Notes: generated from the sequence alone by a model not told the origin. Positions 23,604 through 32,497 are shown, counted from the first letter of the stretch. The stretch: DNA of 64,000 nt from an uncultured Prevotellaceae bacterium (GCA_902799905.1 CADCCB010000017.1:41036-105035); one strand, 5' to 3'. Program-made: numbers and translations.

Positions 23604-25561
23604 TCGCCCATCGTCAGCATCCCGTTTTCGTTGGTGACCTGCTCTTCGCGAAGCAACTGGCGAAGGGCCTCTTCTATCACGATACTGTCTTCTTTGATGT
23701 CCCTCAACTCTGAGATGGGATGGGGCTTATGGTCCTCCAGCAGTTGAAGGATGGCTTTCTGTGCCTTGGCTGTGGGTGACGATCGCCGGTCTAGGCAGAC
23801 GTCGCACTGTCCGCAGTCCTTGGTATCGGTCTCTCCGAAATAGCGCAGCAGGAACCGGCTTCTGCATTCATGGTCCTCTGTGGCGTATTCCACCATCATG
23901 CGGATGCGCTGGACGAACTTCTCTTTCAGGTCTTCATAGGCGGCACGTGGTATTATCAGATGTTCTGGGTCTTCGCGCCGCTGCATATAGCGCACATAGG
24001 GTGTCTTCTTCTGGGGTATGAACATGAGTATGTTCTTCTGTGCCAGTTCGCGTAGAGTCATATAGACCTGCGGGCGTGTCATTCCCGTCTGCTGGGCCAG
24101 GAAGGCCTCGTCGATATACTGGTAGTCGTTGAACAGTCCCGTGTAGTTGCGCAAGAGTGTTACGATGAGGTTGTCCTCCTGTGGCGTGTTGTTCTTCAGC
24201 CGGTAGAGTTCGTCGCGCTCCAGTAGGAACATGACGCGGGCTTGCGTGTCTTCCTCCTCGCGGTATTCTATATAGCCTGACCTGTTGAGGATGTTAAGTG
24301 CCGACACCACAGGCAGGGGGAAGTGCTTGTAGGTACGGCAGAACTTCTCGATGGGGAATTCGAAGGTGCGGTCGTAGCCAGAGCCGATGCCTATCTCGTA
24401 AAAGTAGGCCAGATGCTCGTAGACCTTGCGTATGTATTCCTTGTCAGGGAACTGCGTCGTGATGCGCTGTTCCAGTTTGGGCCGGTCGCTGGGGTTGTAG
24501 AGCAGTACGGCATAGGCCCTGAGTCCGTCGCGTCCTGCTCGTCCAGCCTCCTGGAAGTAGGCCTCGATGCTGTCTGGGCAGTCCAGGTGTATCACCAGCC
24601 TGACATCGGGCTTGTCGATACCCATACCGAAGGCGTTGGTAGCCACGATGACCCGTGTGTGCCCCGTCTGCCAGGCCTTCTGGCACTGGTCTTTCTCCAC
24701 GTGGTCCAGTCCGGCATGGAAGAAAGAGGCGCTGAGCCCGTGGCGTGAGAGTATCTCTGCCGTGTCTTTCGTGCGCTGTCGGCTGCGCGTGTAGACGATG
24801 GCCGAGCCTTTCACGTTTTGCAGGATATGTATCAGTTCCTCCTCTTTGTTCTCGGTCTGTCTGACCACATAGACCAGGTTCTTGCGCTCGAAACTCATCC
24901 GGAATACGCGCTTCTCGCTGAAGGCCAACTTGTCCTGAATGTCATCGATGACCTCCGGCGTGGCGGTGGCTGTCAGGGCCAGCACAGGGATGCCGGGCTT
25001 CAGTTTGCGTATGTCGCAGATGCTGAGGTAGGAGGGGCGGAAGTCGTAGCCCCACTGACTGATGCAGTGTGCCTCGTCCACGCAGATGAAACTGACCTTC
25101 ATGTGGCGCAGTTTCTGTTGGAAGAGGTCCGACGATAGGCGCTCGGGCGAGATGTACAGTAGTTTGACGCCTCCGAAGATGGCGTTCTCCAGCGTCTGCA
25201 CGATGGCGTCTCTCGACATGCCCGAATAGATGGCAGCGGCACGTATGCCCCTTTCCCTGAGGTGGCTCACCTGGTCTTTCATCAGGGCGATGAGCGGTGT
25301 CACTACGATGCAGGTGCCTTCCTTGGCCAGGGCGGGTATCTGGAAGGTGATGCTCTTTCCGCCTCCGGTTGGCATGAGTCCCAGCGTGTCGTGTCCGGCA
25401 CCTATCGACTCGATAATCTCCCGCTGTATGCCCCTAAAGTCGTCGTAGCCCCAATACTGCTTGAGTAAATGAGAAATGAGAAATGAGAAATGAGAAATGC
25501 CGTCGCTGTCATTTTTCATTTCTCCATTTGCATTCCTCATTTCTAATTTCTCATTTCTCAT
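23600..25561 (-). CDS. recQ: RecQ, ATP-dependent DNA helicase
   Basis: This superfamily 2 helicase (653 aa as drawn) unwinds DNA in repair. Motifs visible: Q-motif region YWGYDDFRGIQREII, Walker A MPTGGGKS, DEAH box in CVDEAHCISQWGYDFRP, TATATP, motif V NAFGMGIDKPDVR and motif VI YFQEAGRAGRDG, then zinc-binding cysteines (CRSRFLLRYFG, CGQCDVC) and a winged helix. No HRDC domain is evident. The first 32 residues (MRNEKLEMRN to FSFLISH) are translated from a heptanucleotide inverted repeat and are not RecQ-like; the native start was probably near LLKQYWGY. The ATG abuts the recJ stop as TAAATG, so recJ-recQ are coupled. M8 or M15 are alternative starts. Confidence 0.95.
   Translation of the reverse strand: MRNEKLEMRNANGEMKNDSDGISHFSFLISHLLKQYWGYDDFRGIQREIIESIGAGHDTLGLMPTGGGKSITFQIPALAKEGTCIVVTPLIALMKDQVSHLRERGIRAAAIYSGMSRDAIVQTLENAIFGGVKLLYISPERLSSDLFQQKLRHMKVSFICVDEAHCISQWGYDFRPSYLSICDIRKLKPGIPVLALTATATPEVIDDIQDKLAFSEKRVFRMSFERKNLVYVVRQTENKEEELIHILQNVKGSAIVYTRSRQRTKDTAEILSRHGLSASFFHAGLDHVEKDQCQKAWQTGHTRVIVATNAFGMGIDKPDVRLVIHLDCPDSIEAYFQEAGRAGRDGLRAYAVLLYNPSDRPKLEQRITTQFPDKEYIRKVYEHLAYFYEIGIGSGYDRTFEFPIEKFCRTYKHFPLPVVSALNILNRSGYIEYREEEDTQARVMFLLERDELYRLKNNTPQEDNLIVTLLRNYTGLFNDYQYIDEAFLAQQTGMTRPQVYMTLRELAQKNILMFIPQKKTPYVRYMQRREDPEHLIIPRAAYEDLKEKFVQRIRMMVEYATEDHECRSRFLLRYFGETDTKDCGQCDVCLDRRSSPTAKAQKAILQLLEDHKPHPISELRDIKEDSIVIEEALRQLLREEQVTNENGMLTMGD
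25467..25561. repeat. Period-7 inverted array (AAATGAG ... CTCATTT) forming the recQ N-terminus
   Basis: A left array of AAATGAG units (25467-25499) faces a right array of CTCATTT-like units (about 25518-25561), its reverse complement, across a short centre. The whole could form a long imperfect hairpin. It fills the gap between the recJ stop and the conserved part of recQ and is in frame with recQ. Confidence 0.8.
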
Positions 25562-27286
25562 TTATAATTCCTCGCTTGGTTGTATATCCTCTATCTGCAG
25601 TTGTGCCTCGCCCCGCTTGTAGATGTTCTCCTCTATGGTGTAGCAGATGTCGAACGAGCGTTTCGACTTGATGTAGCGGGCCGACTGGCTCTGTCCGAAG
25701 GCGATGCCGTTCATCACGTTCGACGAGTTCGAGTCGACCAACTCCAGTTTGATGTGCTCCTGTTGCTTGCCCACCACCTTGCTCGTGCCGTAGTCGTAGA
25801 CACCCCTTGTGCGGAACAGCGGCTTGGGATTCTCCGGCCCGTGAGGTGCTAGTTTCTTCAGGTCGTTGTGCAGTTTCTTGGTGATGTCCTTGAAGTCGAT
25901 GTCGGCCTCGATGTCGAGTGTGGCCTCTGTCTGCTCGATGTGTATGTGCTCGCTGACATACGCCTGGAAGCGGCGCTTGAACTCAGGGATGTTCTCCATC
26001 CTGAGTGTCAGTCCGACGGCATAGGTGTGTCCGCCGAAGTTCTCCAGCAGGTCGCGGCACGACTTGATGGCGTCGTAGATGTCGTAACCGGCTACGCTGC
26101 GTGCCGATCCGGTGGCGATGCCGTCGTTGCACGAGAGCACCACGGTGGGACGGAAGTACATATCCGTCAGTCGCGAGGCGACGATGCCTACGACACCCTT
26201 CTTCCATCCTTCGTTGTAGAGCACGATGGCCGGCTGGTGCTCCTGACTCTCCAGACGAGCCACGATCTGGTTCGCCTCCTCGCTCATCTGCTTGTCTATG
26301 TCCTTGCGCTGCTCGTTGTATTTGTTGATGTGCGTAGCCTCGGCCAGCGCCCGCTGGAAGTCTTTCTCCACCAGCAGGTCCACGGTCTCGGTGCCGTTCT
26401 GCACACGTCCGCTGGCATTGATGCGTGGCCCTATCTTGAAGATGATGTCGCTCATGGTGATCTCACGGCCTGTGAGTCCGCAGATCTCTATGATGCTCTT
26501 CATGCCTACCGATGGGTTCTGGTTCAACTGCTTCAGGCCGTGATAGGCCAGTATGCGGTTCTCACCCATCACCGGCACGATGTCGGCAGCAATGCTGACG
26601 GCGCAGAAGTCGAGTAGGGGGATGAGTTGCGAGAACGGTATGCCGTTGTTCTTGGCGAAGGCCTGCATGAACTTGAAGCCCACGCCGCAGCCGCACAGGT
26701 CCTTGAAGGGGTAGGTGCTGTCTTCGCGTTTGGGGTTGAGGATAGCCACTGCACAGGGCATCTCGTCGTCGGGCACGTGGTGGTCGCAGATGATGAAGTC
26801 GATGCCCAGACTCTTGGCATAGGCTATCTCGTCGATGGCCTTGATGCCGCAGTCGAGCACGATGATGAGTTTCACGCCACCCTCGGCGGCATAGTCCAGT
26901 GCTTTCTTGCTGATGCCGTATCCCTCCTCATAGCGGTCGGGGATGTAGTACTCGATGTTCGAGTAGAATTGCAGCAGGAACTTATACACCAGTGCGACGG
27001 CCGTACATCCGTCCACATCGTAGTCGCCATACACCATGATTCGCTCCTTTCGTCCCATGGCGTCGTTCAGTCTGTCCACTGCCACGTCCATGTCGTTCAT
27101 CAGGAAGGGATCGATCAGTTCGTTGAGCATAGGTCTGAAGAACCGCTTCGCTGCCGACTCCGTGCGTATGCCTCGTCGGAACAGCAATTCGGCTATGATG
27201 GGACTCATGCCGATTTTGTCGGCCAGTTCCTTAGCCTGTTGCTCTCGCTCTGGTGTAGGTGGTTCGTAATTCCATTTAAAGTTCAT
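25562..27286 (-). CDS. recJ: RecJ, single-stranded-DNA-specific exonuclease
   Basis: A 574-aa 5'-3' single-strand exonuclease of the DHH family used in recombination and mismatch repair. The DHH domain shows VYGDYDVDGCTA, IIVLDCGIKAI, FIICDHHVPDD and DFCAVSIAADIVP; the DHHA1 domain has GVVGIVASRLTD and FGGHTYAVGL, followed by the OB-fold region near the C-terminus. Length is normal for Bacteroidales. It is the promoter-proximal gene of recJ-recQ. A TACCTTTG box on the minus strand (27357-27350) is a probable promoter core about 65 nt upstream of the start. Confidence 0.96.
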   Translation of the reverse strand: MNFKWNYEPPTPEREQQAKELADKIGMSPIIAELLFRRGIRTESAAKRFFRPMLNELIDPFLMNDMDVAVDRLNDAMGRKERIMVYGDYDVDGCTAVALVYKFLLQFYSNIEYYIPDRYEEGYGISKKALDYAAEGGVKLIIVLDCGIKAIDEIAYAKSLGIDFIICDHHVPDDEMPCAVAILNPKREDSTYPFKDLCGCGVGFKFMQAFAKNNGIPFSQLIPLLDFCAVSIAADIVPVMGENRILAYHGLKQLNQNPSVGMKSIIEICGLTGREITMSDIIFKIGPRINASGRVQNGTETVDLLVEKDFQRALAEATHINKYNEQRKDIDKQMSEEANQIVARLESQEHQPAIVLYNEGWKKGVVGIVASRLTDMYFRPTVVLSCNDGIATGSARSVAGYDIYDAIKSCRDLLENFGGHTYAVGLTLRMENIPEFKRRFQAYVSEHIHIEQTEATLDIEADIDFKDITKKLHNDLKKLAPHGPENPKPLFRTRGVYDYGTSKVVGKQQEHIKLELVDSNSSNVMNGIAFGQSQSARYIKSKRSFDICYTIEENIYKRGEAQLQIEDIQPSEEL

Positions 27287-27370
27287 TATATCGTTTATTT
27301 TTATCTGCGCTTTAGGTGCCGTTTGTGCCTATTAAGGCAAAATAGCATACAAAGGTAGCGATAAAAAGCG

Positions 27371-27418
27371 AAAAAACGGAAGAATCTGTATAATTTTAAC
27401 AGAATCTTCCGCTTTTTT
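27371..27418 (-). terminator. Terminator of the C1B peptidase gene
   Basis: Minus strand: GCGGAAGATTCTG and CAGATTCTTCCG (one mismatch in the stem) around an AT-rich loop, then TTTTTTCG. It lies about 150 nt after the peptidase stop, with period-7 arrays between them. Confidence 0.75.
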
Positions 27419-27441
27419 ATCAATTATAAGATTTATGGGTT

Positions 27442-27565
27442 TGGTGGATGGTGGATGGTGAATGGTGGATGGAGAATAGTTTTAAGGGCGGTAGCGAATT
27501 CTTCACTCTTCACTATTCACTCTTCACTTAAAATTCAATAACCACTAACCAATAACCCATAACCA
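27442..27565. repeat. Three adjacent period-7 arrays (GTGGATG, TTCACTC, CAATAAC types)
   Basis: Three different heptamer arrays lie in series in the 3' region of the peptidase gene: GTGGATG units (27442-27471), TTCACTC/TTCACTA units (about 27501-27530) and CAATAAC/CACTAAC units (27536-27565), the last touching the stop codon at 27567. The middle array is preceded by GGGCGGTAGCGAATTC, which is also found beside a TTCACTA array at 34245. Confidence 0.8.
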
Positions 27566-27566
27566 C

Positions 27567-28769
27567 TTAAATCCCCAACTTCTTCCTGATATTCTTGGGA
27601 ATGGCGTTCTTGTTGATGAGGAAGTCCATCGTGTTGGCGGCGATGAAGGTCTTGGTCATGTACCATGTGCCCTTGTATTCGCCAGTCTCGCCCCACGAGT
27701 TCTTCACCATGTAGTATTCCTTGCCGTTCTGGTCCTTGGCCACGCCGTAGATCAGCATGCCGTGATCGTCGGTCAGTTCCCAGTTGTCGAAGCGCTCCTG
27801 GCGCATCTCCTGAGTGGCTGTCACCTCGGGCACGGTGCATCCCAGCGAGTCTATCAGGTTCCTTTTCTTCTCGGCGGTCATCTTCAGCCAGCGGGCCATG
27901 TCGCTGCCCTGCAGGCTCTCCGTCTTCTTGGTGTCGATGGCGTAGGCCAGTCCCTGACGGGTGAAGCCGTCCTCGCTGACGTCACCGCCCCAGGCGATGG
28001 TGTAGCCCTGCTCCACAGCGTTGTCTATCACCTGCATCATCTCGTCCATAGGCAGGTTGTACGACAGGGGGAAGCGCCAGTTGTCCTGCACCTCTACGGC
28101 GAAGGCGGTGTAGAAGGGGTGATGGGTGTAGGAGGTGATGCTCACATAGTCGTCCAGGTTGATGCCCAGGCTCTGCATGAAGGTCTTTGGCGTGTACTCC
28201 TTGCCCTCGTAGGTGAATTTCTCAGGGCACTGTCCCAGATAGGCGTCGAGTATGCCCTGCAGACCGGCCTTCCACTGTCCGCTGATCTTCTTGGCCTTGC
28301 TCTTGGAGATGGCTTCCACGTAGGGCTCCAGCAGCGAGAAGAACTCGTTGAAGTTGTTCAGCGAGTCACCATAGAGCGAGCCGGGGAAAGGCATGATGCC
28401 CTGTGGGATGATGCCGTGCTTCTTCATCGTGGCCAGCACGTCCTCAGCCGAGCCGCCCTGTGCAAACTGGCAGTCGCCGTGGTAGCGCACTACCTGTATG
28501 GCACGCTCCATGTAGGTCTTGTTGCAAACAAAACTCTCGTCAAGGTCGTAGGTCTTGCCCGTAGCCTTCAGGATCTCAGCCTCGAAGAACGAGAGGGTAG
28601 AGTAGTCCCAGCAGGTGCCAGAGCGGTTCTGGTCCTTCACGCTGGTGATGGGGTTCTCTTTGATGGTCGTGAAGACGGGTTTGTTCTTGTTCTCCGAGTC
28701 TTTCTTTTCCTCGGCCTGTGCGCCTATAGCCATCATGGCCAGTAGCGCGAGTGTGAATACTTTTTTCAT
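27567..28769 (-). CDS. Secreted C1B papain-like peptidase (bleomycin hydrolase/PepC type)
   Basis: A 400-aa protein with a signal peptide (MKKVFTLALLAMMAIGAQA). The papain-type triad is visible: Cys in KDQNRSGTCWDYS, His in LTDDHGMLIYG and Asn in YMVKNSWGE. The overall plan matches bleomycin-hydrolase-like aminopeptidases, which are usually cytoplasmic; the signal peptide places this one in the envelope or outside, as is frequent in Bacteroidales. It is a single-gene unit. A TATCTTTG box on the minus strand (28816-28809) is a likely promoter core. Confidence 0.9.
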   Translation of the reverse strand: MKKVFTLALLAMMAIGAQAEEKKDSENKNKPVFTTIKENPITSVKDQNRSGTCWDYSTLSFFEAEILKATGKTYDLDESFVCNKTYMERAIQVVRYHGDCQFAQGGSAEDVLATMKKHGIIPQGIMPFPGSLYGDSLNNFNEFFSLLEPYVEAISKSKAKKISGQWKAGLQGILDAYLGQCPEKFTYEGKEYTPKTFMQSLGINLDDYVSITSYTHHPFYTAFAVEVQDNWRFPLSYNLPMDEMMQVIDNAVEQGYTIAWGGDVSEDGFTRQGLAYAIDTKKTESLQGSDMARWLKMTAEKKRNLIDSLGCTVPEVTATQEMRQERFDNWELTDDHGMLIYGVAKDQNGKEYYMVKNSWGETGEYKGTWYMTKTFIAANTMDFLINKNAIPKNIRKKLGI

Positions 28770-28934
28770 TCTTCTTTTATTTTAGTTATTATTGGTTCAT
28801 TTGACTTGCAAAGATACGAATAATAAATTGAAAATGGTGTTGTTTTTTGCATGATTATTATAATTTAACGCCATTTTCCTTCTTCCGATGGCAAATGTTT
28901 AGGGTTTTCCCTATGAAGAAAAGGGGAAATTCTC

Positions 28935-28965
28935 TTGCTTGGCTGTAAAAATGTTCCTATCTTTG
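28935..28965 (+). promoter_or_regulatory. Promoter of the WG-repeat/Sel1 gene pair
   Basis: TTG at 28935-28937, 20 nt, then TATCTTTG at 28958-28965; the start codon is at 28999. The 28770-28934 stretch between it and the divergent peptidase gene is AT-rich with no other feature seen. Confidence 0.65.
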
Positions 28966-28998
28966 CAGCATAATAAATCTAAAATAAATTCTGCGCTT

Positions 28999-30303
28999 AT
29001 GAAAAGACTGTGTTTGACTATAGCAGCATTGCTGACCTGTTCGATGGCTGCATTGGCACAGATTCCTCAAGTCAGCGAGCCTGTATGTGCCTTCTGTGAG
29101 GCTCGTTTCACAAAGGGGGAGGGTCACAAGCCTGGCTGTCCCAATTATGTAGAAGAGGTGGAGGAGCCTCAAGGCACTCAGGACGATACGCCCAGGGATG
29201 ACCCCTCGAAATACGAGACTGACGAGTTCAATGTAGGTTTAGGCGATGGGAGAACATGCCCGGAATGTGGTAAAGATCATCACTTGGGCACCAACTGCGG
29301 TATAGCCCGACTACAGAACTCATACTACGATTGGAATAATGTGTACTTTGCGGGTAAGAGGAAGTATAGAAAGCAAGCCGAGGCGAAGATGGAGGAGATT
29401 GCAGGCCAACTGAAGAAACGCTATGCGAACGCCCAGAAGAACCCCGTCACGCCATCCACGAAGTTGAAGGACCATCAGCCAATGCCTGAGCAGAAGCCGG
29501 CAGAGCAGAAACCGGCTGAGCCGCGCCCGAAGTTAGACCCTCTGGCACGTCCTGAACTGCCCAACAGTACGCTTACGACTAATGTGCGGGAGATATCGGG
29601 CCCCAACGACCCCACCATCTACGACAAGCGTATAGAATTTAGGGGTGACCATACTGAATACTATGTCGTGGCACGCTGCAAGACCAGCCAGGACGGCAAG
29701 GAAGAGTGGAAATTGTTCAAGAAGGACGGTGAAATGGTTGCTGGTCCCTTCAGTCGACTTTACGTTACCGACCAGGGCGTATTCAACTATTTTGTGGCTG
29801 CCGACATGGATGGCCGTTGGGGAATTTATGATGGCTACGGGGAACAGAAAGTGGCACACCGCTTCGATGCCATCGTACCTTTGAAAACCCGGGATACCAT
29901 TGGCAACCTCATCATCACTTTCAAATGTCAGTCCAACGGGAAATGGGGCCTGATGAGATCGTACAGTCTAAGCGAGAAACTGTCGCTGCCATGCGATTAT
30001 GACGACATCCGCGAGTATAGTTATGACCGTTCGATGATATGGGTAGAGAAAGACGGCTTGTGCGGACTGACTGATTGGACTGGCTACTTTGAAGTTCCTC
30101 AGGAATATACCTATATTGAGAACATCAGTTACCAGAATGTGGGCAAACTCTACATCGTGACGAAGGATGGCACTCATTACGGCGCCTATCATGGCAACAT
30201 CATGAGAATTCCCTTGGAGTTCTCGCTTGGCGAGGCTCGCCAGAAGGTGCGTGATTATGCTTCTGAATTCATAGCGCGTCAGAATAAACGAAAGAAGCCC
30301 TAA
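28999..30303 (+). CDS. Secreted WG-repeat protein with two Cys-rich knuckles
   Basis: A 434-aa protein with a signal peptide (MKRLCLTIAALLTCSMAALAQ). Residues about 27-45 (CAFCEARFTKGEGHKPGCP) and 85-105 (CPECGKDHHLGTNC) have paired Cys/His spacing like zinc knuckles, unusual in an exported protein. A Lys/Glu/Pro linker (PMPEQKPAEQKPAEP) follows, then WG-type repeats (DGRWGIYDGYG, NGKWGLMRSYS, DGLCGLTDWTG) that should form a beta-propeller-like or solenoid domain. The frame is open from 28939, but the promoter core lies in that part. Function unknown; it is paired with the Sel1 protein 12 nt downstream. Confidence 0.7.
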   Translation: MKRLCLTIAALLTCSMAALAQIPQVSEPVCAFCEARFTKGEGHKPGCPNYVEEVEEPQGTQDDTPRDDPSKYETDEFNVGLGDGRTCPECGKDHHLGTNCGIARLQNSYYDWNNVYFAGKRKYRKQAEAKMEEIAGQLKKRYANAQKNPVTPSTKLKDHQPMPEQKPAEQKPAEPRPKLDPLARPELPNSTLTTNVREISGPNDPTIYDKRIEFRGDHTEYYVVARCKTSQDGKEEWKLFKKDGEMVAGPFSRLYVTDQGVFNYFVAADMDGRWGIYDGYGEQKVAHRFDAIVPLKTRDTIGNLIITFKCQSNGKWGLMRSYSLSEKLSLPCDYDDIREYSYDRSMIWVEKDGLCGLTDWTGYFEVPQEYTYIENISYQNVGKLYIVTKDGTHYGAYHGNIMRIPLEFSLGEARQKVRDYASEFIARQNKRKKP

Positions 30304-30315
30304 AACAATACGATT

Positions 30316-30852
30316 ATGAAACGAATAATTCTGTCATTAGCGATTATCCTGACAGCAGGAATGTCTGCTCAGGCCCAGACGAGTGAGAAAGAGGAATTTG
30401 CACGCAGTTATGAAATGGCACAGACAGGTGATCCTGTCCACATGAATAACTTAGGTAAGTGCTATTACTACGGTAGAGGCGTTGCCAAAAATCCGGAGGA
30501 AGGCTTCAAGTGGTTTCTCAAGGCAGCCCAGAAGAACAATGTGAATGCCATAGAAATGGTAGCATTTATGTATGGACATGGAGACGGAACCGACTTTGAC
30601 CTCTTGGAATGCATCTACTGGGACAGGAAAGGTGCAGAAATGGGCAGCGGATACTGTATGTGTGACTTGGGACTTTATTATATAGGTGAAAATGCAATCT
30701 TGTATCCTGTATCCTATGTAGACGAAGATGAGATAGAACGTACCGAAATCTTCAAAGACATGAAAAAAGGCATAGAGTGGCTGAAACTGTCTGCCCGAAC
30801 AGGTTATAAGTTTGCACAACTACACCTGGCTCATTTAGGAGAGAAGTGGTGA
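30316..30852 (+). CDS. Secreted Sel1-repeat (TPR-like) protein
   Basis: A 178-aa protein with a signal peptide (ILSLAIILTAGMSAQAQ). Two to three Sel1-like units are visible: HMNNLGKCYYYGRGVAKNPEEGFKW style at residues 41-65, VNAIEMVAFMYGHGDGTD at 75-95, and GIEWLKLSARTGYKFAQLHLAHLG at the end. Such repeats form alpha solenoids for protein binding. It is the second gene of a pair with the WG-repeat protein, and a shared envelope scaffold role is plausible. A strong terminator follows. Confidence 0.8.
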   Translation: MKRIILSLAIILTAGMSAQAQTSEKEEFARSYEMAQTGDPVHMNNLGKCYYYGRGVAKNPEEGFKWFLKAAQKNNVNAIEMVAFMYGHGDGTDFDLLECIYWDRKGAEMGSGYCMCDLGLYYIGENAILYPVSYVDEDEIERTEIFKDMKKGIEWLKLSARTGYKFAQLHLAHLGEKW

Positions 30853-30869
30853 GCCCTACGGCTTACAAC

Positions 30870-30900
30870 AAGAATGGCGGGTCACCCCCGCCATTCTTTT
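30870..30900. terminator. Bidirectional terminator between convergent genes
   Basis: AAGAATGGCGGG and CCCGCCATTCTT are perfect reverse complements around a small loop, with T-rich flank on the plus side and A-rich flank on the other. It serves the Sel1 gene and overlaps the last codon of the aminopeptidase P gene on the minus strand. Confidence 0.88.
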
Positions 30901-32371
30901 ATTTCGCCATAAACTCCTCTACCTCCTTCGGGTGGTAGGGGATTCTTTTTGTGCCCATGAAGCGGCAGCCGTCGTCGGTGATCAGCAGGTCGTCCTCTAT
31001 GCGTATGCCGCCGAAGTCCTTGTACTGCTCCAGCAGGTCGAAGTTGAGGAACTCCTGGCAGTGGCCTTCCTTGCGCCATAGGTCGATGAGGTGGGGTATG
31101 AAGTAGATGCCCGGCTCGTCGGTCATCACGAAGCCCGGATGCAGCGTGCGTCCCATGCGCAGGCAGTTGGTGCCGAACTGCTCCAAGTTGGGGCGTGTCT
31201 CGTCGTCGAAGCCCACGTAGATCTGTCCCAGGCCCTCCATGTCGTGTACGTCCATACCCATCATGTGTCCCAGGCCGTGAGGCAGGAACATGGCGTGTGC
31301 GCCGGCGGCTACGGCCTCTTCCGTGTCGCCCTTCATCAGCCCCAGTTCCTTCAGGCGCTCCGTCATCAGCCGGCAGACGCCGAAGTGCACGTCCTGGTAT
31401 TTCACGCCGGGCTTGGCCACGCTGAGCACGTAGTCGTGACACTCTTCCACGATGCTGTATATCTCCAGTTGGCGCTGCGTGTACTTGCCGTTGACGGGCA
31501 TCGTTCGCGTGTGGTCTGAGCAGTAGTCGTTCAGTTCGCAGCCGGCATCGCAGAGCACCAGCCGTCCGTCCTCCAGCAAGGCGTCAGAGGGTGAGCCGTG
31601 CATGATCTCGCCATGCTGCGAGAAGATGGTGCCGAAACTGTTGCCCTGAGCCAGCGAGCGTGCTATGCCGTCCACCTGTCCTGCCACGAAGCGCTCCGTC
31701 ACGCCCGGCTTGATCAGCATCTGTGCCGTGGTGTGCATCACGTAGCCCACGTCGCATGCCGCGTCGATATAGGCTATCTCCTCTGCGCTCTTCGTGGCGC
31801 GCATTTTTACTACTGCCTTGATCAGTTCTACGCTGGCGGCCTCCTTCTGCTGCGAGGGATGAATGCCAAGCAGGTCCATGATCATGATCTTCGTGTCGTG
31901 GCGGTAGGGGGGGAGAAAGTGGATTTTCTGGCTGTTGGCTGTTGGCTTTTGGCTTTTGGCTTTTTCGCTAATTGCTGATTGCCAACGGCTAATAGCCTCC
32001 TCGCTAATAGTATTCTCGCCAACTGCTAATCGCCAACGGCTAATAGCCTTTAATGGCCCCGTCTTCGTCACGCCCACCTCTGCTGCCAGGTCGGCCACAG
32101 AAGGCGTGAAGCCCATCCATACGATGTCGTCCACGTCGATGTCGTCGCCCAGCAACCACTCCTCGTCGTTGTCAATGTCGATGATGCCCACCAGCCCGTC
32201 GCGGTGCTGTCCGAAATAGTACAGGAAGGTCGAGTCCTGGCGCATCGGCGTGTAGCCGTTGGCAGGGTAGTTGTAGGGTGCCTCGTCGTTGCCGAAGAGT
32301 ATCACCACGCCGCTGCCCACCAGTCGTTTCAGTTCCGCGCGTCGGCGGATATACGTCTCTTTGCTAAACAT
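30899..32371 (-). CDS. pepP: Aminopeptidase P (Xaa-Pro aminopeptidase, M24B)
   Basis: A 490-aa cytoplasmic metallopeptidase that removes the N-terminal residue before proline. The N-terminal creatinase-like domain begins MFSKETYIRRRAEL; the M24 domain shows the five metal ligands in CDAGCELNDYCSDHTRTMP, HGLGHMMGMDVHD, TDEPGIYF and GGIRIEDDLLIT. Residues about 107-148, rich in Ser, Ala, Trp and Lys (ISRWRLAVGEN, ISRWQSAISEKA, SQKPTANSQK), come from a heptanucleotide-repeat insertion in the linker before HFLPPYRHD. The reading frame is preserved. The stop lies in the terminator hairpin. Confidence 0.93.
   Translation of the reverse strand: MFSKETYIRRRAELKRLVGSGVVILFGNDEAPYNYPANGYTPMRQDSTFLYYFGQHRDGLVGIIDIDNDEEWLLGDDIDVDDIVWMGFTPSVADLAAEVGVTKTGPLKAISRWRLAVGENTISEEAISRWQSAISEKAKSQKPTANSQKIHFLPPYRHDTKIMIMDLLGIHPSQQKEAASVELIKAVVKMRATKSAEEIAYIDAACDVGYVMHTTAQMLIKPGVTERFVAGQVDGIARSLAQGNSFGTIFSQHGEIMHGSPSDALLEDGRLVLCDAGCELNDYCSDHTRTMPVNGKYTQRQLEIYSIVEECHDYVLSVAKPGVKYQDVHFGVCRLMTERLKELGLMKGDTEEAVAAGAHAMFLPHGLGHMMGMDVHDMEGLGQIYVGFDDETRPNLEQFGTNCLRMGRTLHPGFVMTDEPGIYFIPHLIDLWRKEGHCQEFLNFDLLEQYKDFGGIRIEDDLLITDDGCRFMGTKRIPYHPKEVEEFMAK
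31929..32049. repeat. Period-7 array with inverted and direct repeats inside pepP
   Basis: TGGCTGT/TGGCTTT heptamers (31929-31963) run into ATTGCTG, ATTGCCA, ACGGCTA, ATAGCCT units. The 18-mer GCCAACGGCTAATAGCCT occurs twice (31981-31998 and 32032-32049). TTGGC on one side and GCCAA on the other make it an imperfect palindrome. It is in frame within pepP. Confidence 0.8.
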
Positions 32372-32489
32372 AATATTAGGTGTGTCTTTTTTCGTTCAAA
32401 TTTGTTGCAAAGATACGCATTTCCGTGCAGGATACAGACGAAAAGGCGTTAAAGGGAGTTAAATGGCGTGAGATTTCTCCAATCTTTGC

Positions 32490-32497
32490 TATTTTTG
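32490..32497 (+). promoter_or_regulatory. Promoter core very close to the patatin start
   Basis: TATTTTTG (32490-32497) matches TAnnTTTG and ends 4 nt before the ATG at 32502, so transcription would begin at or next to the start codon. No clear -33 element was seen. Confidence 0.45.

Noticed and set aside
29466-29522. Possible repeat array in CAGAAGCCGGCAGAGCAGAAA
   Set aside because: It is a coding Pro-Ala-Glu-Gln-Lys linker with codon-length periodicity, not a 7-nt array.
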